The position numbers were made by a program, and so were the translations under genes. The notes under the pieces were generated by a model. That model did not search any database and had not been told where the DNA came from. It saw only the letters and a program-made list of their open reading frames with translations. A stretch of 7,379 bases of DNA, from the NCBI GenBank assembly GCA_009927375.1, contig RFNE01000188.1, positions 1-7,379 on the forward strand, in the 5' to 3' direction. This DNA is from Actinomycetota bacterium (GTDB lineage: Bacteria > Actinomycetota > Acidimicrobiia > Acidimicrobiales > Ilumatobacteraceae). Shown here in pieces: positions 1 through 5,338 of the stretch (the first letter of the stretch is position 1; each line of letters starts with the position of its first letter).

Positions 1-554
1 GTCCAGTCGTCGGTTCGTCGAGGACGAGGAGGCGAGGGTTGGAGGCAAGCGCCATCGCGATGATCACGCGCTGGGCCATGCCACCCGAGAGTTGGTGTGG
101 GTAGCGCTCGAGCACCGCTTCGGCATCGGCGATCTGTACGCGCTTCAGCGCGGCGAGCGACAGCTCGCGCGCCTCGTCTGCGGACTTGCCGAGGAGTTCG
201 TACACCTCGGCGACCTGCTTGCCGACGCGAATCGTCGGGTTCAGCGCCGCGATCGGGTTCTGGTACACCATCGAGATCGCATTGGTGCGCAACTCGGATC
301 TCGTCGTCGCCGATGGAGGTGATGTCCTTGCCCTCGAAGTGGATCGTGCCACCGGTGATCGAACCGTTGCGCGGGAGGTAGCGCATCGCGGCAAACGCTG
401 CCGTCGACTTGCCGCAGCCAGATTCGCCGACGAGTCCGTAGGCCTCGCCGGGCTGGATCGACAACGAGATTCCACGCAGCACCTCACGGTCGATGCCGCG
501 CACGCGGTATGCGACTCGCAGGTCGCGAAGCTCCAGGGTCGGTGGGGTGGTCAC
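1..554 (-). CDS. Dipeptide/oligopeptide ABC transporter ATP-binding protein (DppD/OppD-like), 3' end outside window, frameshifted
   Basis: This is the ATPase subunit that would drive the adjacent permeases from the cytoplasmic face. The GTG start at 554 overlaps the upstream permease stop by 4 bp (GTGA), suggesting translational coupling. The first 86 codons read as an ABC N-terminus with Walker A GESGCGKST at residues 43-51. After codon 86 (Ile, 299-297) the frame fails. From 295 downward the other frame resumes the family pattern: Q-loop VYQNP, signature LSGGMAQR, and Walker B LLVLDEPTTG at the window edge. The linker at the break reads ATC-C-GAG-TTG, where the family LxxLR-type pattern predicts Ile-Arg-Glu-Leu-Arg. 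Loss of one CG from a CGCG run would explain it. Neither frame meets a stop in the window, so a peptide of wrong sequence would be made if the lesion is real. The D-loop, H-loop and the oligopeptide-specific C-terminus are not visible. The family assignment is firm; intactness is not. Confidence 0.88.
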   Translation of the reverse strand, partial: MTTPPTLELRDLRVAYRVRGIDREVLRGISLSIQPGEAYGLVGESGCGKSTAAFAAMRYLPRNGSITGGTIHFEGKDITSIGDDEIRVAHQCDLDGVPEPDRGAEPDDSRRQAGRRGVRTPRQVRRRGARAVARRAEARTDRRCRSGARALPTPTLGWHGPARDHRDGACLQPSPPRPRRTDDW

Positions 555-1450
555 AGTTCGAATGCCTCAGTCACTCCGTCGGCGATGAGGTTGATGCCGA
601 TCGCAAGAGTCGCAATTGCGCCTGCGGGGAAGATCGTCGACCACCAGGTGCCGCTGAAGATGAGGTTGTAGTTGTCGGCGACCTGCGAGCCCCAGTTCGG
701 TGAGCCGAGTTCCACGCCGACGCCGAGGAACGACAAGGTGGCGATGGCGAACACCGCGTAACCGAGTCGAACCGTGAACTCGACGATGATCGGTGGCAAC
801 ACGTTCGGGAGGATTTCCTTGAACAGGATGTGGGGCATGCGCTCGGTACGGAGCTTGGCGGCTGCGACGTAGTCGAGTTCTGCTTCATTCAGCACCGCTG
901 CGCGAACCGTGCGGGCGATGATTGGGGTGAAGACGAACCCGATGATGCAGATCGTCACGATTGACGAGGATCCGCCGACTGCTGACAGCGCGAGCAGTGC
1001 GAGCACGAGGACGGGAAGCGCCGAGATGGCATCCAAGATGCGCATCACGACGATGTCGAACCAACCCTTCAGGTACCCGGACACGAGACCGATCGATGCC
1101 CCGAGGGTCGTTCCGAGAACGGTGGCGGAAGTGGCCATCATGATGATCGGGCGCGACCCGACGATGACGCGCGAAAAGACGTCGCGACCGTCGCCGTCGG
1201 TGCCGAACCAGTTGGTGCCGTTCGGGGCGAGGTCGGTCTCGACGCCGTTGAGATAGCCGAGTGCGTTGGGGTCGATGCGCACGAGCAGTTGACCGATCAA
1301 GGCACACAGCACCCAGAAGCCGAGGATGCTCGCACCGACGATGAACGCCTTGTTCTTGCGAAGCTGAGCGAACCGTTCCTTGCGGATCTTCTTGCGCTCG
1401 GCTGCCGCCGATTGCTTGAGGTTGGACTCGGTCGTGACGGATTGGCTCAT
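551..1450 (-). CDS. Peptide-type ABC transporter permease, DppC/OppC family
   Basis: This is one of two inner-membrane permease subunits of the importer, 299 aa, the usual size for DppC. A basic, soluble N-terminus (residues 1-33) precedes the first membrane helix (about 35-57). The family signature NWFGTDGDGRDVFSR lies at residues 80-94, followed by further helices around 105-125, 133-158 and 163-180. The cytoplasmic EAA loop that docks on the ATPase is at about 194-216 (YVAAAKLRTERMPHILF, then EILPN). The normally conserved Gly of this loop is Thr202. The ATG at 1450 overlaps the upstream permease stop as ATGA, and its own TGA overlaps the ATPase GTG, so three genes are stacked with 4-bp overlaps. 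Substrate cannot be read from the permease; peptides, nickel or opines are all possible. Confidence 0.93.
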   Translation of the reverse strand: MSQSVTTESNLKQSAAAERKKIRKERFAQLRKNKAFIVGASILGFWVLCALIGQLLVRIDPNALGYLNGVETDLAPNGTNWFGTDGDGRDVFSRVIVGSRPIIMMATSATVLGTTLGASIGLVSGYLKGWFDIVVMRILDAISALPVLVLALLALSAVGGSSSIVTICIIGFVFTPIIARTVRAAVLNEAELDYVAAAKLRTERMPHILFKEILPNVLPPIIVEFTVRLGYAVFAIATLSFLGVGVELGSPNWGSQVADNYNLIFSGTWWSTIFPAGAIATLAIGINLIADGVTEAFEL

Positions 1451-2430
1451 TGTTCGATCTTCTGCCTAATGCGTGGATTGAGGACGGCAAAGAGGACGTC
1501 GGCGATCAACTGCACCGACACGATCACGAGTCCGATGATGAGCACCGATGCTTGGAGGACGGGGTAGTCGCGGTATTGCACTGACGTGCGCAACAAGCCA
1601 CCGAATCCCGGATAGTTGAACACGATCTCGACGGCTACGAGACCACCGATGAGATACGGAATTTGGGATGCGACGACGGCGATCGTTGGCAAGAGTGCAT
1701 TGCGCAGGATGTGGCGCGTCACGGCCTTGCGCTGCGTGAGCCCCTTCAGCACCGCGGTGCGGACGTAGTCCGAGTCGTAGGCCTCGATCACACCAGCGCG
1801 CGCGATGCGCGAGATGTAGCCGAAGAGCACGAGCATCAGTGCGAATGCGGGGAGAATCAAGTGGTAGATCACGGTGAAGAAACCCGGGTCGGGCGTGTCG
1901 GGATAGGCGTTGACTGGCAGCCAATGGAACTTGACCCCGACCACGAATGCGAGAATCACCGCCCACACGAACTCAGGCACGACGGCAGCCGAGAGTCCAC
2001 CAACGGTGAGGATGCGGTCGATGCGCTTGCCTCGATTGACGCCCGCGAGGACGCCGCCCGCGATCGACAACGGAACCACGACGATGAAGGCAAGTGCGGC
2101 AAGGCGCAACGAGTAGCCAAGGGCCGGCAAGAGTACTTCGGTGACCGGTGTGCCGCTTTCCGTGCCGATCGCACCGACGGAGAACTGGATCGAGCCACCG
2201 AGATCGCCTGAGGCGGTGTCGGAGAGCCACTTCCAGTACTGGGTGAGCAGCGGCTTATCGATACCGAGTTCTTTTTCGAGCGCAATGACGTTTGCTCGCT
2301 CTGCGGTATTGCCGAGAATTCGTTCCGCGGGATTGCCGGGAAGCACGTGGGTCATGAAGAAGATTGCTGCGGTGATCAAGAACACCGTGACGAGCGCAAG
2401 CCCAATGCGCTTCAAAACATATTTCCCCAC
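1447..2430 (-). CDS. Peptide-type ABC transporter permease, DppB/OppB family
   Basis: This is the partner permease, 327 aa, normal for DppB. It opens with the typical YVLKRIG then a hydrophobic helix (about 9-28), then the family hallmark LPGNP (30-34). The periplasmic LGIDKPLLTQYWKWL block (55-69) and GDLGGS (75-80) follow. The EAA loop is at about 221-248 and keeps its Gly (230, in VLKGLTQRK) and ends RNALLP. The start is the GTG at 2430. I see no good Shine-Dalgarno before it: the adjacent upstream sequence is occupied by a small hairpin (2446-2463) ending 15 nt before the start. Translation may therefore depend on how that structure folds. It lies 108 bp downstream of the solute-binding gene and overlaps the next permease by 4 bp. 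Confidence 0.93.
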   Translation of the reverse strand: MGKYVLKRIGLALVTVFLITAAIFFMTHVLPGNPAERILGNTAERANVIALEKELGIDKPLLTQYWKWLSDTASGDLGGSIQFSVGAIGTESGTPVTEVLLPALGYSLRLAALAFIVVVPLSIAGGVLAGVNRGKRIDRILTVGGLSAAVVPEFVWAVILAFVVGVKFHWLPVNAYPDTPDPGFFTVIYHLILPAFALMLVLFGYISRIARAGVIEAYDSDYVRTAVLKGLTQRKAVTRHILRNALLPTIAVVASQIPYLIGGLVAVEIVFNYPGFGGLLRTSVQYRDYPVLQASVLIIGLVIVSVQLIADVLFAVLNPRIRQKIEQ

Positions 2431-2445
2431 GGCGACAGCATAGTG

Positions 2446-2463
2446 AGTTCGCTTTCGCGAACT
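2446..2463 (-). other. Small RNA hairpin with GAAA tetraloop ahead of the DppB-like gene
   Basis: AGTTCGC and GCGAACT form a perfect 7-bp stem around TTTC. On the transcribed minus strand the loop reads GAAA, a GNRA tetraloop. It ends 15 nt before the GTG start of the permease gene and has the same closing and loop sequence (GCGAAAGC on the minus strand) as the larger hairpin 19 bp away. It may modulate ribosome access or act as a second stabilising stem. The structure is seen in sequence; the role is inferred. Confidence 0.5.
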
Positions 2464-2482
2464 TCAAACGACTCCATGAATG

Positions 2483-2518
2483 ACAAGAGCCGGTGTGCTT
2501 TCGCACACCGGCTCTTGT
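2483..2518 (-). terminator. Perfect 16-bp stem-loop after the solute-binding gene: attenuator or mRNA-stability hairpin
   Basis: Arms ACAAGAGCCGGTGTGC and GCACACCGGCTCTTGT are exact complements around a 4-nt loop, which is GAAA on the minus-strand transcript. The stem begins 20 nt after the stop of the solute-binding gene. The transcript has no U-run after the 3' arm (it continues CATTCATGG), so this is a poor full intrinsic terminator. In ABC import operons an intercistronic hairpin here is known to raise the binding-protein to permease ratio by partial termination or by blocking 3' exonuclease. That is the most likely function here. Confidence 0.7.
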
Positions 2519-2538
2519 GACTACCTGAATTGGATGGA

Positions 2539-4149
2539 TTAGTACGAGGCTGCTGCCGACTCGAACTGACCCATGCCGTTGGTGTAGAAGCCCTTGAGGC
2601 CCTTGCGAACAACCGACGTGCGGGTTTCGAAGTACACCATGATGTATGGGGTCTCGTCCAAGCAGATCTCCTGGATCTTCTTGGAAGCTGCCTTGGCCTT
2701 GGCCGGGGTGGTCGCGGTGATGAACTCATCAGCCGCCGCATCGAACTTCGCGCTGGCGAAGTGGGCTGCGTTCCAGTCTCCGGTCGACTTGTAGGCGCGG
2801 GTGAGGATCTCCACCGGCGTGCCGCGGTGTCCCCAGTCCGTGATGCCGAAGTTCGACTCGAGCCAGTAGTTGTTCTCCACCTTCTTCGACTGACGGGCAT
2901 CCCACGGAGCCGTGTAGTACGAGTCGGCGAGCTTCAAGGTCACGTTGATGCCGATTTCGGCGAGCGAGGCCTTGAGGAACGGAGCCAACGCGTCGATGTC
3001 GTCGCGGTGGTAGCTGGAGAGGTCCACGTTGAAGCCCTTCGAGCCAGCAGCTGACATGAGGGCCTTCGCCTTGGCGAGGTCCTTCTTGCGCTGAGCAACC
3101 GAGGTGTCCTTCGTGGCGAACGCGTCCATGATGGAGTCGTTGGCCATGAGGGCCTGACCCTTGAGCACGCTCTTGATGAACGCCTCGCGGTCGAGGGTGG
3201 TGGCTGCTGCCTGACGGATGCGCTTGTCGGTCGAGAATGGACCGAAGTCGCAACGCAGGTGGGTCGAGATGTGACCCGCCGACGGAACCTTGACGAGTTC
3301 AGCCTTGGCCTTGTTGATCTTGGCTGCGGTCGCCGGGGTGACGCCAGTGACGGCATCGAGCTTTCCGGTGACGAGCTGAGCAACTGCGGCTTCCTGCGAC
3401 TCGAACACGATCGTGACGAGGTTGTTGAACGACGGCTGACGCTTGGCATCCCAGTAGTTCTCGTTCTTCACGAAGGTGCACTGCGTGCCCTTGGTGTAGG
3501 TGTCGAGGATCCACGGACCGCAACCGTTCATCGTGTTTTCCCAGCCTGCTGCGCCGGTCTCACCGTTCTTGATGATGAGGAGGCCGTAGCTGGTCGAGCT
3601 GAGGAGCGATGGGAAGGTTCCAACTGCCGAGAGCAGCGTGAACTTCACGGTCGTTGCGTTGACCTTCTCGACGCCGTTGGCGTCGAGGATGCCGTTGAAC
3701 TTACCGAGCGACTGCGACTTGTTGGACGCGGTGAGGTGGCTCTTGAACGTCCAGACGACGTCATCAGCCGTGAGCTTCGAGCCGTCGTGGAACGTGATGC
3801 CCTGACGAATCTTGAAGGTCCACACCTTGCCGCCTGCCGAGCCCTTCCAGCTTTCCGCAACGCGGGGAGCGAGCTCGCCCTTGTTGTCGGAGAATGCGAG
3901 GTACTCGCCGACGCAGCAGAGAATCTGGAGCGATCCAGCGTCTGCGGTGGTGAATGGTGCGACTGGGTTGGCAATCTTGCCAATCGAGACGCGCAAGGTC
4001 TTCGACGCTGCGCTGGCCGTGCCTGCACCCACGACGCCTGCAACCGGAAGTGCAACTGCTGCACCGGCTGCTGCCGCGCCCTGAATGAAGTGACGACGCG
4101 ACACGCTGGTCGAGGCGACCTCTGTGGACATGGTTTCAATTACTGACAT
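2539..4149 (-). CDS. Tat-exported extracellular solute-binding protein, SBP_bac_5 (family 5) type
   Basis: This is the ligand-capturing subunit of the importer, 536 aa, a typical family-5 length. The ATG at 4149 follows an AGGGGGA ribosome site at good spacing; an in-frame ATG at 4131 is a weaker alternative. The N-terminus carries a twin-arginine signal (SRRHFIQG, residues 17-24), an alanine-rich hydrophobic stretch, and a likely cleavage site after ASA at about residue 47. There is no lipobox Cys, so the protein is probably exported folded through Tat and is not a lipoprotein. Family hallmarks are APRVAESWKG (94-103), VWTFKIRQGITFHDGSKLTA (109-128) followed by DDVVWTFK, then GPWILDTY and KNENYW. 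Binding specificity (di- or oligopeptide, nickel, other) cannot be read from sequence. Vicinal cysteines at 78-79 and several single ones are unusual for this family. The gene is first in the operon. Confidence 0.93.
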   Translation of the reverse strand: MSVIETMSTEVASTSVSRRHFIQGAAAAGAAVALPVAGVVGAGTASAASKTLRVSIGKIANPVAPFTTADAGSLQILCCVGEYLAFSDNKGELAPRVAESWKGSAGGKVWTFKIRQGITFHDGSKLTADDVVWTFKSHLTASNKSQSLGKFNGILDANGVEKVNATTVKFTLLSAVGTFPSLLSSTSYGLLIIKNGETGAAGWENTMNGCGPWILDTYTKGTQCTFVKNENYWDAKRQPSFNNLVTIVFESQEAAVAQLVTGKLDAVTGVTPATAAKINKAKAELVKVPSAGHISTHLRCDFGPFSTDKRIRQAAATTLDREAFIKSVLKGQALMANDSIMDAFATKDTSVAQRKKDLAKAKALMSAAGSKGFNVDLSSYHRDDIDALAPFLKASLAEIGINVTLKLADSYYTAPWDARQSKKVENNYWLESNFGITDWGHRGTPVEILTRAYKSTGDWNAAHFASAKFDAAADEFITATTPAKAKAASKKIQEICLDETPYIMVYFETRTSVVRKGLKGFYTNGMGQFESAAASY

Positions 4150-4163
4150 GTATCCCCCTAGGT

Positions 4164-4180
4164 AGGTACTACGTAGACCT
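4164..4180. promoter_or_regulatory. Near-palindrome at the predicted transcription start of the transporter operon
   Basis: The plus strand reads AGGT-A-CTACGTAG-ACCT: an exact 8-bp palindrome flanked by complementary AGGT/ACCT, with a single extra A. It sits 15-31 nt upstream of the solute-binding ATG and overlaps the predicted +1, a position where a bound repressor would block initiation. It could also be a weak 5' UTR hairpin. No regulator can be assigned from sequence. Confidence 0.4.
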
Positions 4181-4183
4181 CAT

Positions 4184-4214
4184 ACCCTAGTCATCCACAG
4201 ACCCGTTGTGTCAA
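4184..4214 (-). promoter_or_regulatory. Predicted sigma70-type promoter of the ABC transporter operon
   Basis: The minus strand has a consensus -35 TTGACA (4214-4209) and a TANNNT-type -10, TAGGGT (4189-4184), separated by 19 bp. That spacing is longer than ideal. The predicted start lies near 4177, giving a leader of about 28 nt that holds the AGGGGGA ribosome site. The assignment rests on motif and position only. Confidence 0.5.
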
Positions 4215-4219
4215 TGGGC

Positions 4220-4233
4220 TGGGCAATTGTCCG
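4220..4233. promoter_or_regulatory. Degenerate copy of the XRE-gene inverted repeat, upstream of the transporter promoter
   Basis: TGGGCAATTGTCCG matches 11 of 14 positions of the perfect repeat at 5282-5295 (read there on the minus strand as CGGACAGTTGTCCG). It is itself nearly symmetric around CAATTG with one mismatched pair in the inner 12 bp. It ends 5 bp from the -35 of the transporter promoter, a plausible place for a regulator. Chance similarity is possible. Confidence 0.25.
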
Positions 4234-4267
4234 TCCCAAGAAGGCCAAAAGGTACGGGCTTTGGGCT

Positions 4268-4285
4268 GCCGACGGGTCGGCCCGT
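4268..4285. other. Overlapping alternative inverted repeats in the 274-bp intergenic region
   Basis: GCCGAC-GG-GTCGGC (4268-4281) and ACGGG-TCGG-CCCGT (4272-4285) are mutually exclusive small stems within a GC-rich gap. No U-tract follows on either strand. The rest of 4234-4423 holds no recognisable gene or known motif. Short open frames exist here (plus 4214-4360, 48 aa; minus 4211-4366, 51 aa, proline-rich) but nothing supports their expression. Confidence 0.25.
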
Positions 4286-4423
4286 GGGGTTGTCGGGGCC
4301 GATTGCCGGCACGTTGGTCGGAGGCATAGCCACGGTGGGGTCCCGGCCAGGTCGCCCTGAATTCATACCATTATTAGTACGGTAGAAATCTGTGGTACAG
4401 CCCTCACGCACACTTCCGACGAT

Positions 4424-4990
4424 GTGGTGCGTAGGGCAATGGTGCAGTTGGTGACGCCGAGCGAGACTCCCGTGCGCGGGATCGTGGTTGCCGACGCCAA
4501 CGATTGCGTCTCGGTGTATGGATCGCACCTCCTGCATAGCGCGCTCGATGCTGCGGGTGTCGCGTGGCGATGGGCGGTTGCGTCCGCCGTGCCACCACAT
4601 CGATTGCGATCGAATGAGGTCTCCGCACTTCCGACGCACGTCCGCAAGATCGTCCCGCGGGTCGCAGTGGCCGATCCCGATCGACTTGCCACGGCGGAGC
4701 TCGTCATCGGATTCACCGAGTTGCGCTGGCCGGTCGTTGATCATGTCCGAGCGCTGCATTGTCCAGCCCCGGCGCTTGCGCTCCCGGACTTCATTGATGA
4801 CGGGGAGGCCTTAGCGACGCGACCGCTGAACTTTGCCGCATTGTCCGATGCGGCGATGCGTCACGCACTCGCGCGACCTGGAGCGAGTGCAACCCGTTCG
4901 AGTGCCAACGTCAGTGACGATGACTTTTGGACAGACCTCGCCGATGTGTGCGCGAGGTTCGCTGCGCTCTTGCAGCGAGTGAACGACTAA
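4424..4990 (+). CDS. Uncharacterised protein, probable catalytically dead relative of low-molecular-weight protein tyrosine phosphatase
   Basis: I do not recognise a named family outright. From the GTG at 4424 it is 188 aa; an in-frame ATG at 4439 preceded by AGGG would give 183 aa, and the start is unsettled. Residues 21-41 (VVADANDCVSVYGSHLLHSAL) align without gaps to the remembered LMW-PTP start, beta strand plus P-loop CTANVCRS plus helix. The nucleophile Cys is Ala23 and the P-loop Arg is Val29. Later segments also fit the fold: VRKIVPRV and ADPDRLATAELVIGFTELR (83-101) resemble the family's 'lsaHrsrqltpe..ADlilvMtr' stretch. The C-terminal DDDFWTDLADVCARFAALL resembles its last helix. 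If so, it would bind rather than hydrolyse phosphate esters. It is convergent with the XRE gene, 8 bp apart. Coding status is supported by G/C-rich third positions and the lack of a better frame. Confidence 0.7.
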   Translation: MVRRAMVQLVTPSETPVRGIVVADANDCVSVYGSHLLHSALDAAGVAWRWAVASAVPPHRLRSNEVSALPTHVRKIVPRVAVADPDRLATAELVIGFTELRWPVVDHVRALHCPAPALALPDFIDDGEALATRPLNFAALSDAAMRHALARPGASATRSSANVSDDDFWTDLADVCARFAALLQRVND

Positions 4991-4998
4991 CTCGACGG

Positions 4999-5259
4999 CT
5001 ATTGCTTCAGGAAGTCTGAAGGCTTCACACCGAGTGCGACGCCGAGACGAACGAGCGTGTCGAGCGCGGGTGAGAAGTGTCCGTTTTCGATTCGGTTGAT
5101 CGTCTTGCGATCGATACCCGCAACTTCGGCCAGCGCGGCTTGGCTCAGGTCGGCTGCGATGCGCAGTTCGTAGAGTCGATTGGCGAGCACCTTGCGCATC
5201 GATGACACGTCGCGCTTGAGTGCGGTTTCGGGAAGTTTCTTGGTCGCGGTTTTCGTCAT
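4999..5259 (-). CDS. Small XRE-family (Cro/CI-type) helix-turn-helix transcriptional regulator
   Basis: This DNA-binding protein is 86 aa from the ATG at 5259, which has AAGG 7 nt upstream. An in-frame GTG two codons earlier (5265) overlaps that ribosome site and is less likely. After a basic N-terminal tail (1-22) comes a single HTH_3 domain: RLYELRIAADLSQAALAEVA (28-47), GIDRKTINRIENGHFSPALD (48-67), then TLVRLGVALGVKPSDFL. QAALAEVAGIDRKTINRIE is the helix-turn-helix proper. There is no ligand-binding or protease domain, so it probably acts as a simple dimeric repressor or a partner of another protein. It diverges from the phosphofructokinase gene, and a perfect 14-bp inverted repeat lies 22 bp upstream of its start, which suggests autoregulation. 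It is not paired with a visible toxin gene. Confidence 0.92.
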   Translation of the reverse strand: MTKTATKKLPETALKRDVSSMRKVLANRLYELRIAADLSQAALAEVAGIDRKTINRIENGHFSPALDTLVRLGVALGVKPSDFLKQ

Positions 5260-5281
5260 GAACACACCTTAGGGGAATTGT

Positions 5282-5295
5282 CGGACAACTGTCCG
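5282..5295. promoter_or_regulatory. Perfect 14-bp inverted repeat, candidate XRE operator between divergent genes
   Basis: CGGACA-AC-TGTCCG has exact 6-bp arms with a 2-bp centre, fitting two-fold recognition by a dimeric Cro/CI-type protein. It lies 22 bp upstream of the XRE start and 43 bp upstream of the phosphofructokinase start, so it could control either or both. No convincing -10/-35 pair is visible in this 79-bp gap. Confidence 0.55.
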
Positions 5296-5338
5296 TCTTT
5301 GCGATGGATGGCTCATACCTGTCTCGTAGGCTTGAACC

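Noticed and set aside
92..703. Several overlapping plus-strand open frames opposite the ATPase gene
   Set aside because: They are antisense to conserved ABC motifs and have no recognisable content of their own.
3259..4146. Long open frame (295 codons) on the plus strand opposite the solute-binding gene
   Set aside because: It is antisense to a clearly coding gene, is rich in Arg, Glu, Gly and Cys in the way expected of GC-rich shadow frames, and shows no family motif.
4211..4366. Small proline-rich open frame on the minus strand (51 aa), and a 48-aa plus-strand frame over nearly the same bases
   Set aside because: No ribosome site or family match, only moderate G/C at third positions, and the minus frame runs into the predicted transporter -35. 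Not enough to call a gene.
4361..4423. Upstream in-frame extension of the 4424 gene (ISTVEICGTALTHTSDD)
   Set aside because: The frame is open back to a TGA at 4358, but it holds no ATG, GTG or TTG start; only rare ATT codons would serve.
4999..5259. Possibility that the XRE gene is an antitoxin of a toxin-antitoxin pair
   Set aside because: Its convergent neighbour is not co-oriented, overlapping or toxin-like, and no small toxin frame lies next to it.
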